Below are positions 53,371-61,263 of a DNA stretch of 64,000 nucleotides, in pieces. Below the pieces are notes generated by a model. That model was not told the origin of the DNA, did not search any database, and worked only from the letters and a program-made list of their open reading frames with translations. A program made the translations under genes and the position numbers. Positions within the stretch are counted from its first letter, which is position 1, and each line of letters begins with the position of its first letter. Origin of the DNA: Rouxiella silvae (GTDB lineage: Bacteria > Pseudomonadota > Gammaproteobacteria > Enterobacterales > Enterobacteriaceae). The DNA lies in NCBI RefSeq assembly GCF_002093625.1, contig NZ_MRWD01000002.1:62001-126000 (forward strand). The letters are read 5' to 3'.

Positions 53371-54330
53371 TTACTGTAGCCGCCGAACCGGTTCACCGGC
53401 GATAAACGCCTGGATATCTTCGATGGCTTCATTAAAGTAAATACGATAGTTATCGTCAGTGACATAGCCCAGATGCGGCGTGGCGAGCACGTTGGGCAGG
53501 TGACGGTAGGGATGATTGTCGGGCAGTGGCTCAAGGTCGAAAACGTCCAGACCGGCGCCGGCAATCTTTTGCTTAGTCAGCGCGTCAAGCAGGGCTGACG
53601 GGTCAACTAGCGCGGCGCGGGACGTGTTAATTAGAAACGCGCCGGGATGCATACAGGCCAGATCGTCGGCGTCGATTATACCGCGACTGCGCTCGCTCAA
53701 TACCAGATGCAACGAAACAAAATCGCTGTTTTTCAATAATGCCTGCTTCGATTCTGCCAAGGTTACCTTCAACTGGGCCGCACGCTCAGCGGTAAGATTC
53801 TGACTCCAGGCAACAACGTTCATGCCAAAAGCCTGACCTATTAAGGCCATTTTCTCGCCAATTTTACCCAGTCCAACCAACCCTAACGTTTTACCGCGCA
53901 GGCCAACGCCGAGCGTACTCTGCCACGGGCCGCTGTTGCGTATTGAGCGGTTTTCAACGGTAAGATGGCGCGCCAACCCCAGAATAAGCGCCCAAGTCAG
54001 CTCCACCGGCGCATCCGAGCCGCTGCCGGTGCCGCAAACGGTAATTCCCTGCGCCGTTGCAGCTGCCAAATCAATCGATGCATTACGCATTCCTGAAGTG
54101 ATCAGCAGCTTGAGTTTCGGCAGTCGCGACAATAGCTGTGCGGTAATTGGCGTACGTTCGCGCATAATCACCATAATATCGGCATCCATCAAGGCCTCAA
54201 CCAAGCGGTCCTGATTCTGAATAGGATTATGTAACGCCACCGTGTCAACCTCTGGTGCCAGCACCGACCAGTCGGCCTGAGACAAAGCGACATTTTGATA
54301 ATCATCGAGAATAACGCAGCGTAAAGTCAT
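53371..54330 (-). CDS. D-2-hydroxyacid dehydrogenase family protein
   Basis: 319 aa from ATG 54330 (AGGGAAAAG upstream). Rossmann loop G-L-V-G-L-G-K-I-G near residue 147; Arg in N-T-S-R-A-A-L, Glu in the D-L-E-P region and His in T-P-H-L-G-Y complete the family catalytic set. It converges on the GntR gene, 13 nt apart. A second such enzyme lies at 47371, so the two frame the ureohydrolase cluster. Substrate unknown. Confidence 0.85.
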   Translation of the reverse strand: MTLRCVILDDYQNVALSQADWSVLAPEVDTVALHNPIQNQDRLVEALMDADIMVIMRERTPITAQLLSRLPKLKLLITSGMRNASIDLAAATAQGITVCGTGSGSDAPVELTWALILGLARHLTVENRSIRNSGPWQSTLGVGLRGKTLGLVGLGKIGEKMALIGQAFGMNVVAWSQNLTAERAAQLKVTLAESKQALLKNSDFVSLHLVLSERSRGIIDADDLACMHPGAFLINTSRAALVDPSALLDALTKQKIAGAGLDVFDLEPLPDNHPYRHLPNVLATPHLGYVTDDNYRIYFNEAIEDIQAFIAGEPVRRLQ

Positions 54331-54548
54331 GATCTTTTCCCTGAGGTTGAGACGAGCGTTCAATAAATTAAAATCCATAAAGTTATAGCAGCGCCCGCGT
54401 GAGTGTGAAAGTCGAGCCGTAGCCAATAATTGTCACATTGTATGACAATGTGCCTTGATAATGGTTTGCATAAAACTATTCTTTACCTAATCTTTAACGT
54501 TATCTTATTGATGTAAGGAATAGATAATCTCACGACACAGGGAATGTT

Positions 54549-55202
54549 ATGCACAGATTGCAAAAAAGACTGCTGCTCTCGGCGGCAGTGTTGGTGCTGG
54601 CCGGTTGCCCCGCACCGCCAGATAATCAAATGTGGAAACGCTCAGGCGCGGATCAGGAGACTATTAATACCGAAATGGCCAACTGTGGCTATCCGCAGAA
54701 TATTGGCGCGCATATTATTAGCCGCAATGATGAAATTCTGCGGTTCCAATGTATGCAGGGAAAGGGCTTTGCTTTCGGCTCGGAGGGCAATCTTTGTCAG
54801 TGGATGGAAGACTATCCGGCCTGTGTGGCTAAAAAACAGGGGCATCCGGTGAGTTTGGCTCAGCTGGGAGGGTTACCGTTCAATGAGGACAGAGGATTTC
54901 ATCCTGCTCCGGCTAACTCCGGGTTGACCGAATATGATTTTGTCACTTGGCGTAAAAAAGGCGCATCGCAGGATTTTAGCCATATCATTGAAAATAAAAG
55001 GCTTGCTTTACCGGTGATGTACCAGTGCGGATATCCCCAACCGTTAGGCAGCAGAGAACAGTCGCCCACTATCTCCGCCGCGGCCAAAACGCAGCAATGT
55101 ATGCAGGAACACGGCTTTGAACCCATTAGCAAAGATAAGATGCTGGTTTGTTGGAATTACCCAAAATTGCCCGCCTGTCACCCATCATTCAGGCCCGTAT
55201 AA
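54549..55202 (+). CDS. Lipoprotein with an internal cysteine-rich duplication
   Basis: 217 aa. Lipoprotein signal with lipobox L-A-G-C (Cys20; Pro at +2, so outer-membrane sorting is likely). The mature part is two homologous halves (about 29-92 and 134-210). Each starts with a Trp-basic stretch (M-W-K-R-S-G-A / T-W-R-K-K-G-A) and has C-G-Y-P-Q, Q-C-M-Q-x-x-G-F and two later cysteines: Cys46/68/83/92 and Cys160/184/201/210. The family is not recognised. It stands alone between divergent and convergent neighbours. Confidence 0.82.
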   Translation: MHRLQKRLLLSAAVLVLAGCPAPPDNQMWKRSGADQETINTEMANCGYPQNIGAHIISRNDEILRFQCMQGKGFAFGSEGNLCQWMEDYPACVAKKQGHPVSLAQLGGLPFNEDRGFHPAPANSGLTEYDFVTWRKKGASQDFSHIIENKRLALPVMYQCGYPQPLGSREQSPTISAAAKTQQCMQEHGFEPISKDKMLVCWNYPKLPACHPSFRPV

Positions 55203-55214
55203 ACGGGCCTGAAT
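55187..55214. terminator. 12-bp inverted repeat at the lipoprotein stop
   Basis: ATTCAGGCCCGT / ACGGGCCTGAAT around a 4-nt loop; the lipoprotein stop codon (55200-55202) lies in the loop. Sits between convergent genes and probably ends both; neither side has a long T-run. Confidence 0.6.
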
Positions 55215-55225
55215 GAGAGTGAGTA

Positions 55226-56296
55226 TTAAGCTTTCGGGAAAATCCACACGTCCTTGGCCGGCAGCGTCAGGCGGCACAGCGCGGCGTCACGCACGTCTGT
55301 GCCATAGGCGCGAATCACAAAGTCATCGGCCTGAGTACGGAACAGATACTCCCAGCGGTCGCCGAGATACATGCTGGTCAGCAGTGCAAGCTGTAGCTGA
55401 TTATCTTCTGGGCCGTCGGCCAACCGCACCCGCTCGACGCGAATAACTGCCGTACCCTCGGCCCCGGCCTGGACGCCTTCGCCAGCCTTACCCCACAGCA
55501 CCCAGTCTTTGCCTTCGATTCGCGCCTGGCCGTCACGCACTTCGGTGACTTTACCGTGCAGGCGGTTGTTGCTGCCCATAAACTCGGCAGTGAACAGGCT
55601 AGTAGGAGAGCCGTACATTGACTGCGGCGTGCCTTCCTGCTCGATTTTGCCGTTGTTAAGCAGCAAAATTCGGTCGGAAATCGCCATCGCCTCATTCTGG
55701 TCATGGGTCACCATCAGTGCCGACAGTCCCAGCTTGATGATTAGCTCGCGCAGGAACACGCGCGCTTCTTCACGCAGCTTGGCATCAAGGTTCGACAGCG
55801 GTTCATCGAGCAGAATAACCGGCGGGTTGTAAACCAGAGCGCGGCCAATCGCCACGCGCTGTTGCTGACCTCCGGACAACTGATGCGGATGGCGTTTGCC
55901 TAAATGCCCCAAACCGAGCTGGTCGAGCACGCTTTGCACGCGTTGATTGGTCTCGCTTGAGGAGGTTTTACGCAATTTCAGCGGATAGGCCACGTTTTCA
56001 AACACAGTTTTGTGCGGCCACAGTGCGTAAGACTGAAATACCAGACCCAGATTGCGCTCCTCGGCTGGAATTTCACTGCGCGCGGTACCGGCATATACCG
56101 TATTCTGACCGATAATAATTTTCCCCTGCGTGGGCTTTTCCAGTCCGGCTACTGCGCGTAATAGCGTCGTTTTGCCACTGCCGGAAGGGCCGAGCAGCGA
56201 GACCACTTCACCGCGCCTCAGCTCCATCGATACCCCTTTAAGCACCGGATTGTCGCCGTAGGTTAAATGCAGGTTTTCTACCTTCATTTCAATCAT
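55226..56296 (-). CDS. ABC ATPase, Fe3+/AfuC-FbpC-like
   Basis: 356 aa. Walker A G-P-S-G-S-G-K-T-T near residue 37, F-Q-S-Y-A-L-W-P-H-K Q-loop, L-S-G-G-Q-Q-Q-R signature, L-L-D-E-P-L-S-N-L-D and T-H-D, followed by a TOBE domain from about 245. ATG 56296 has GGAG upstream and overlaps the permease stop, so it is preferred over the longer frame. Third gene of a binding protein-permease-ATPase operon. Confidence 0.88.
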   Translation of the reverse strand: MIEMKVENLHLTYGDNPVLKGVSMELRRGEVVSLLGPSGSGKTTLLRAVAGLEKPTQGKIIIGQNTVYAGTARSEIPAEERNLGLVFQSYALWPHKTVFENVAYPLKLRKTSSSETNQRVQSVLDQLGLGHLGKRHPHQLSGGQQQRVAIGRALVYNPPVILLDEPLSNLDAKLREEARVFLRELIIKLGLSALMVTHDQNEAMAISDRILLLNNGKIEQEGTPQSMYGSPTSLFTAEFMGSNNRLHGKVTEVRDGQARIEGKDWVLWGKAGEGVQAGAEGTAVIRVERVRLADGPEDNQLQLALLTSMYLGDRWEYLFRTQADDFVIRAYGTDVRDAALCRLTLPAKDVWIFPKA

Positions 56297-58058
56297 GTAA
56301 TTTAACTCCAAAACGTAAGGCAATCCCCAGACCGAGCACCACCAACAAAATATTGATAAACGAAAGTGCCGCGACGATATCAATTGCACCCGCAGCCCAC
56401 AGGGACACCAGCATCGATCCGATGGTTTCCGTACCCGGCGACAGGAGATAAACCCCAGTGGAATATTCGCGCTCGAAAATCAAGAACATCAGTAGCCAGG
56501 AGCCAATTAACCCATAGCGAGAGAGGGGAATAGTCACGTGGCGCGTAATTTGACCGCGCGTTGCACCGGTGCTGCGTGCCGCTTCCTCAAGCTCTGGCGC
56601 CACTTGCAGCAAGGTAGAAGAAATAAGCCGCAGGCCATAGGCCATCCACACCACGGTATACGCCAGCCAGACGCTAAATATGGTGCTGCGCAGGGAACGG
56701 AGCCAGACAATAAAGTGTTCGCGCAGCCAGTCGGCCATCGGCAGCACTGAAAACCAGCCGTCTTTGAGCGATTTGTCGAGCCACATCGGGACGAAAAGGA
56801 ACACCCATAAAAACGCCAGACCGGCCAGCAGCCCCGGCACCGCGCGCGGAACCAGCACACTGTAGTCGAGGAAACGTGTGGAGCTGTCGGGTTTACGGTG
56901 CATGGCGATACCAATAAACAGGTAACACACCACAGCCAGCGCGCCGCCGATCACCCCGATGGCCATTGAGTTGACGATGGCCCGCAGCAGGTTTGGCTGC
57001 TGCCAGATAGTGCGGAAGGTGTTGAGCGACAGCTCGTCCCATAGAGAAACCCCTACGCCCCAGTTAGAGATAAAGGCGCGCAGCACGACGCCAACCAACG
57101 GTACACCGATGGTCACCGTTAACCAAAACACGACCACCGCACCCGCTACCCAGCGCCATTTACCCAATGGCAGGGCGCGTGCCTGCGACGCTTTGCCTTT
57201 CATGGTCACAAAACGGTTAGCCGTGCGCATCAATCTGCGCTGTAGCATCACCAGTGGAATAGTGATGCAAATAAGCACCACCGCCACCGCCGCCATCAGA
57301 TGATACGAAGGTGTGCCGAGCTTATTAGTGAGCTGATACAGATAGGTGGCCAGCACCATGTTGCCTTCCGGGTCGCCCAATACCAGCATCAACCCAAACA
57401 CTTCCAGCCCGAGGAAGAACAGCAGCACGCCCGCATACAGAATGGAAGGGCGCACCATCGGCAGACTGACTGCGGTCATCACCTGAAGAGGAGAAGCACC
57501 GGCAGTTCTCGCTGCCTCTTCCACGTCAGAACCTACGCTGCGCAAGGCTGAAGAGATATAAAGGTAGGCGTGTGGCACGTGGGTTAACCCGGCAATCACG
57601 ACGATGCTGGACATCGAATAGATGTTCCAAGGCACGAAGCCCAGCAGTGATTCGGCCCAAAGCGAGAAGAAGCCTACCGGTCCGGCGGCAACCACGTAAC
57701 CAAAACCTAGCACCATTGGCGAGACGAAAATGGGCACCAGAATCAGCGGTTCGATAAAACGTCGTCCGGGGAGATCGGTTCGGACCATCAGAAATGCCAG
57801 GATCCCGCCCAGCGGTACGGCAATAATCACCAGTCCGAAAGCCAGAATAAATCCACTTTTCAGTGCCTTGTAAAAGTCAGGGTCGGTAAAAATAAAGGCA
57901 AACGACTCCAGACTGAACGCTTTAGAAGGCGAAAAAAACGGTGCGGAAAGGAAACTCTGAATCACGATAAACGACAGCGGGACATAAATAGCCAGCGCCG
58001 TGATTACCACCACAATGCCACGCGGCAAGCTTTGCCACTTCCTGCTAAAACTGCTCAT
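56289..58058 (-). CDS. Fused ABC permease, iron(III)/AfuB-FbpB type
   Basis: 589-aa inner-membrane protein of two permease halves (about 10-290 and 300-589). Each carries an EAA-type loop (E-E-A-A-R-T-A-G-A-S near 183; E-E-A-A-R-S-T-G-A-T near 487). This tandem layout is typical of FbpB/AfuB and phosphonate-type permeases. Belongs with the ATPase and the binding protein around it. Confidence 0.88.
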   Translation of the reverse strand: MSSFSRKWQSLPRGIVVVITALAIYVPLSFIVIQSFLSAPFFSPSKAFSLESFAFIFTDPDFYKALKSGFILAFGLVIIAVPLGGILAFLMVRTDLPGRRFIEPLILVPIFVSPMVLGFGYVVAAGPVGFFSLWAESLLGFVPWNIYSMSSIVVIAGLTHVPHAYLYISSALRSVGSDVEEAARTAGASPLQVMTAVSLPMVRPSILYAGVLLFFLGLEVFGLMLVLGDPEGNMVLATYLYQLTNKLGTPSYHLMAAVAVVLICITIPLVMLQRRLMRTANRFVTMKGKASQARALPLGKWRWVAGAVVVFWLTVTIGVPLVGVVLRAFISNWGVGVSLWDELSLNTFRTIWQQPNLLRAIVNSMAIGVIGGALAVVCYLFIGIAMHRKPDSSTRFLDYSVLVPRAVPGLLAGLAFLWVFLFVPMWLDKSLKDGWFSVLPMADWLREHFIVWLRSLRSTIFSVWLAYTVVWMAYGLRLISSTLLQVAPELEEAARSTGATRGQITRHVTIPLSRYGLIGSWLLMFLIFEREYSTGVYLLSPGTETIGSMLVSLWAAGAIDIVAALSFINILLVVLGLGIALRFGVKLHD

Positions 58059-58096
58059 AACGAACCCTATATCCGCTAGAAAATCAGCCAGTTAAA

Positions 58097-58122
58097 CCCT
58101 TCGCCCAGAAACGGGAGAAGGG
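58097..58122 (-). terminator. Hairpin between binding-protein and permease genes
   Basis: CCCTTC-g-CCC pairs with GGG-a-GAAGGG around a 6-nt loop. In the 84-nt gap it could act as an attenuator or RNA-stabilising stem giving more binding protein than permease. Confidence 0.4.
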
Positions 58123-58142
58123 GAGGACGGGGAGCAAAATCC

Positions 58143-59231
58143 TTATTTCGCCGCAGCTTCACGCCACTGCTTGATGTAGTCCAGGCGTTTTTTCTGCTGC
58201 AAATATTCCAGCAGGCTTTCATCTACCGGAATGGGTTTCAGCGCATTGCCCAGTATTTTAGTCAGGCCCTCGATATCGTTTTTACCTTCGATATCGTTGC
58301 GAATAGAGGGAATATCCGCCTGATTCGCCAAAATGCTCTGGCCTTTTTCCGACAATACGTAGTCCAGCCACAGCTTGGCTGCGTTGCCGTTGGTCGTGTC
58401 TTTGGTGATAAAGCTCACTCGAGACAGCACCAGCGTATAGTCTTTCGGATAGGAAATGCCAAGCGTTGGGTCCGTTTTGGCCCGCGCCTCGGCGTAGGAT
58501 CCGAGGATATTGAAGCCGATGAGGTTCTCACCGGATGAGACCCTTTCCATCATCGTACCCGTGGAGGACTGAACCGTCAGGCCACCTTTAGCAATATCTG
58601 CCAGACGTTTGAAGTACTCAGGATCGGCTTTGAAATCCTGAACCGAGAGCATAAAGCCCAGTCCAGATTTTTCGATATCGTAGGTGGTGACTTTGCGTTT
58701 GAATTTGTCGGTCTGGCTGGCAATCAGTTTTGCCAATGCCGCGTGGGAGTCCGGAACATCGGCGGCTGGGATCAGGCGTTTGTTATAGATAAAGACCACC
58801 GGTTCGTAGGTGGTGCCATAGGCTTTTTCTTTCCACACCGCCCATTTTGGCAGTTGGCTCTGCTCTGGCGACGCGTATTCCTCGGCATAATCGGTGGCAA
58901 GTTTAAGGGCGGTATCCATTGATGAACTCCACACCACATCACCGCTGGTGCCCCCTGCCGCCTGTTCGCTGATGTAGCGGTTATAAAGCTCGGTGCTGTT
59001 CATGTCGTTGTATTCGACTTTAACGCCAGGATAAGTGGCCTCAAAGCCTTGAATCAACGGACCCGCCGCCTTGGTGTCTGTGGTCGAATACACCACCACC
59101 TTGCCCTCTTTTTTGGCCGCATCTACGGTTTTTTGATAATCAGCCGGATACTCTTTTGGAAACTCGGCAAAGGCCGGAGTTGAAACAACAACCGACAAGG
59201 CAACCAGAGATACTTTGAATTTTTTTAACAT
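58143..59231 (-). CDS. ABC substrate-binding protein, AfuA/FbpA-like
   Basis: 362-363 aa from ATG 59231 (AAGGGTT upstream), signal peptide of about 22 residues ending A-F-A-E. The mature part begins like type-2 iron/phosphonate binders (G-K-V-V-V-Y-S-T-T-D near residue 53, S-G-D-V-V-W-S-S-S near 105). Proteins of this family carry Fe3+, hexose phosphates or aminoethylphosphonate. I cannot tell which; the paired-Tyr iron site of FbpA is not clearly visible. Promoter must lie in the gap to its right. Confidence 0.85.
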   Translation of the reverse strand: MLKKFKVSLVALSVVVSTPAFAEFPKEYPADYQKTVDAAKKEGKVVVYSTTDTKAAGPLIQGFEATYPGVKVEYNDMNSTELYNRYISEQAAGGTSGDVVWSSSMDTALKLATDYAEEYASPEQSQLPKWAVWKEKAYGTTYEPVVFIYNKRLIPAADVPDSHAALAKLIASQTDKFKRKVTTYDIEKSGLGFMLSVQDFKADPEYFKRLADIAKGGLTVQSSTGTMMERVSSGENLIGFNILGSYAEARAKTDPTLGISYPKDYTLVLSRVSFITKDTTNGNAAKLWLDYVLSEKGQSILANQADIPSIRNDIEGKNDIEGLTKILGNALKPIPVDESLLEYLQQKKRLDYIKQWREAAAK

Positions 59232-59760
59232 GTATTTTAACCCTTGGTAACATAATGGAAACATTATGTAACTTATAGGGTATCTGATACATGGCGCAAT
59301 GACGCGGCGGCGTTATCTTCTCATTTTGTGAGGTTGGGCGATTTTCTCCAGCAATCAGCGGGTAAACGCCCGCAGTGAAGGTCGCTGGTGTGAGTCGTTA
59401 ATGCTTCGAAGGGCCGCAGACTCTTAGCAGAGAGGGTGGGGGAGCAAAGAGTATTGGATACTCATTTGCCGACATAAAAAGTACGCTATTTTAATGGTTA
59501 AAATTAAAACACATTATTAATAAGCGAATACTGTTATTTTTACTCGATTATTTTTTCGTCGAAACCCCCTTTAAAACCTATTCTTTTATAAGGGTAATAA
59601 AATATTTGTTGGGCCAATATGTTGCCATTTTAGTACAAGGCTATGGGTGCAAGCTTATCGCTAATAAAATGATGACTTAATATATTTTAATATTATGGAT
59701 GATGAAACTCTTTGCCTAAATAGGCGTCTCAACAGCATCATAAATATTCAGAAGAAAATC

Positions 59761-59856
59761 ATGCAACAATCAACAGCAGGAAAGACTTCGGTAGCAGACG
59801 CCATTGGCTTTCAAATTCTGTCTGCTGATACTGACCGCAGCACGGCGGCATCTTGA
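59761..59856 (+). CDS. Possible small peptide, 31 aa
   Basis: ATG to TGA frame of 31 codons ahead of a siderophore-binding protein gene. Only a weak A-rich ribosome site (AGAAG) precedes it. The peptide is polar, Ser/Thr/Ala/Asp rich, with no cysteine and no signal. It may be a leader, a peptide gene, a remnant or chance. Confidence 0.25.
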   Translation: MQQSTAGKTSVADAIGFQILSADTDRSTAAS

Positions 59857-59860
59857 AGGA

Positions 59861-59879
59861 TAACCTGTAACTCATTATC
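59861..59879 (+). promoter_or_regulatory. Weak Fur-like site
   Basis: About 12 of 19 matches; only the right half (CTCATTATC) is convincing. It lies 40 nt before the siderophore-binding protein start. Confidence 0.35.
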
Positions 59880-59919
59880 ATCTTTTCGCTCTGCCATTTA
59901 CTCACTCAAGGAATGCTCC

Positions 59920-61059
59920 ATGTTTGCTGGTTTAGTTGGTTATCTACGCGGATTCATTGCCGCCAGCGTATTATTCATGTCGGCGTTCGCACAGGCCGCC
60001 CCCATTGTTGTTACTGATGTCGCTGGCCGTCAGGTTACGCTGGAGCACCCCGCCCAGCGGGTGATGCTGGCGGATTCGCGGGCCTTGCTGGCACTGAATA
60101 TCATCCATCCTAAAAATCCATTAAAAGATATTGTTGCCTGGGACAACTGGCTGACCAAAAAATCAACCGATATCAAGCAAGCCTACGAAAAAAAATTCCC
60201 TGAAATTAATAAAATACCGACCTTCGATAACCCTTACACCACAGACTTTAGCGTTGAAAATGCAGTCACGGTGAAGCCGGATCTGATTATTTTCGATATC
60301 GGCTTGCTGGGTAAACTGCAGGATAGCGGCACGCTGAGTTTGCTTGAGAAAGTCAAGATCCCCGTGCTGTTCATCGATTTTCGCCAAAAACCACTGGCTA
60401 ATACTGTGCCGAGTATGATGCTGCTGGGTAAAGTGTTTGGCGAAGAGAAAAACGCGCAAAGTTTCATTGATTTTTATCAGCAGAGGCTAGAAACCATCCG
60501 CCAGCGCATCGCCACGCTAAAACCTGAGCAGCGTCCAAGCGTCTTTATCGAACGTCACGCCGGTTTGACGGGGGATGACTGCTGTTCAACGTTTGGCACT
60601 GGCAGCTTTGGTGAGTTTATCAACGTTGCCGGAGGCAATAATATCGGCAGCAAGTTGTTCAACGGCATGATGGGCGGGGACATCAACACCGAGCAGTTGA
60701 TTGCCAGCAACCCTGATTTTTACCTTATGACGGGTGCCGATTGGAAACGGGGCGGCAAATCTTCACTGGCAGTGCCGCTGGGTTACACCACCGATGAGGC
60801 TACCGTGCAGAAAAGCCTGGCCCACCTGACTCAGCGTAAAGAGTTAAGCGTACTCAGCGCGGTGAAAGAAAAGCGTGTATTGGCGCTTTACCACCAGTTC
60901 TACGATATGCCTTTCAACATTATCGCAGTGGAAGAAATTGCCAAGTTTCTGCACCCGGACCTGTTTAAAGACATCGATCCGCTGTCAGACATGAAGATGT
61001 TGCATCAGAAATTTACCTCAATTGACTACAGCGGAGTGTTCTGGGCGATCCCTCAATAG
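59920..61059 (+). CDS. Siderophore ABC transporter binding protein
   Basis: 379 aa, family PF01497-like (FepB/FecB class). Signal peptide of about 27 residues ending A-Q-A-A. The mature start I-V-V-T-D-V-A-G-R-Q-V-T-L-E-H-P-A-Q-R-V is the family hallmark, then K-P-D-L-I-I-F-D near residue 120 and a cysteine pair (D-D-C-C-S) near 222. No permease or ATPase adjoins; a FecA-like receptor follows after 204 nt. Probably passes a siderophore or ferric citrate to a transporter encoded elsewhere. Confidence 0.85.
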   Translation: MFAGLVGYLRGFIAASVLFMSAFAQAAPIVVTDVAGRQVTLEHPAQRVMLADSRALLALNIIHPKNPLKDIVAWDNWLTKKSTDIKQAYEKKFPEINKIPTFDNPYTTDFSVENAVTVKPDLIIFDIGLLGKLQDSGTLSLLEKVKIPVLFIDFRQKPLANTVPSMMLLGKVFGEEKNAQSFIDFYQQRLETIRQRIATLKPEQRPSVFIERHAGLTGDDCCSTFGTGSFGEFINVAGGNNIGSKLFNGMMGGDINTEQLIASNPDFYLMTGADWKRGGKSSLAVPLGYTTDEATVQKSLAHLTQRKELSVLSAVKEKRVLALYHQFYDMPFNIIAVEEIAKFLHPDLFKDIDPLSDMKMLHQKFTSIDYSGVFWAIPQ

Positions 61060-61068
61060 TGCACCCAA

Positions 61069-61098
61069 CAGACAGGGTGGGAGCTTCCACCCTGTCTG
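61069..61098 (+). terminator. 12-bp hairpin after the binding protein
   Basis: CAGACAGGGTGG / CCACCCTGTCTG with a 6-nt loop, 9 nt after the stop. No T-run, yet the stem is strong, so the receptor probably has its own promoter. Confidence 0.65.
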
Positions 61099-61202
61099 AC
61101 AATATTGCCATCGCTTGCCCCACTTGTTTCATTCCATTCATATTTGTCATTTTTTCGTGCTTTTATGCTCACAATATCCTGACTTATGTTTACAGTTGAA
61201 AT

Positions 61203-61221
61203 GGTTATCATTATGATTCCA
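61203..61221 (+). promoter_or_regulatory. Candidate Fur box before the FecA-like receptor
   Basis: The reverse complement matches the Fur consensus at about 13 of 19 positions, with ATCATAATGAT at its core. It lies about 45 nt before the receptor start. Confidence 0.6.
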
Positions 61222-61263
61222 CTTCTCATAATAACTCCTGTTTACTTTCTTTAGGAAATCTTA

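Larger units (their letters stand above)
59232..59919. other. 688-nt intergenic region between two transport operons
   Basis: Divergent promoters must lie here. The stretch 59461-59760 is AT-rich with no recognised gene. A possible 31-codon frame (59761-59856) and a Fur-like half-site (59861-59879) sit at the right end. I see no repeats or structural RNA. Confidence 0.5.
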
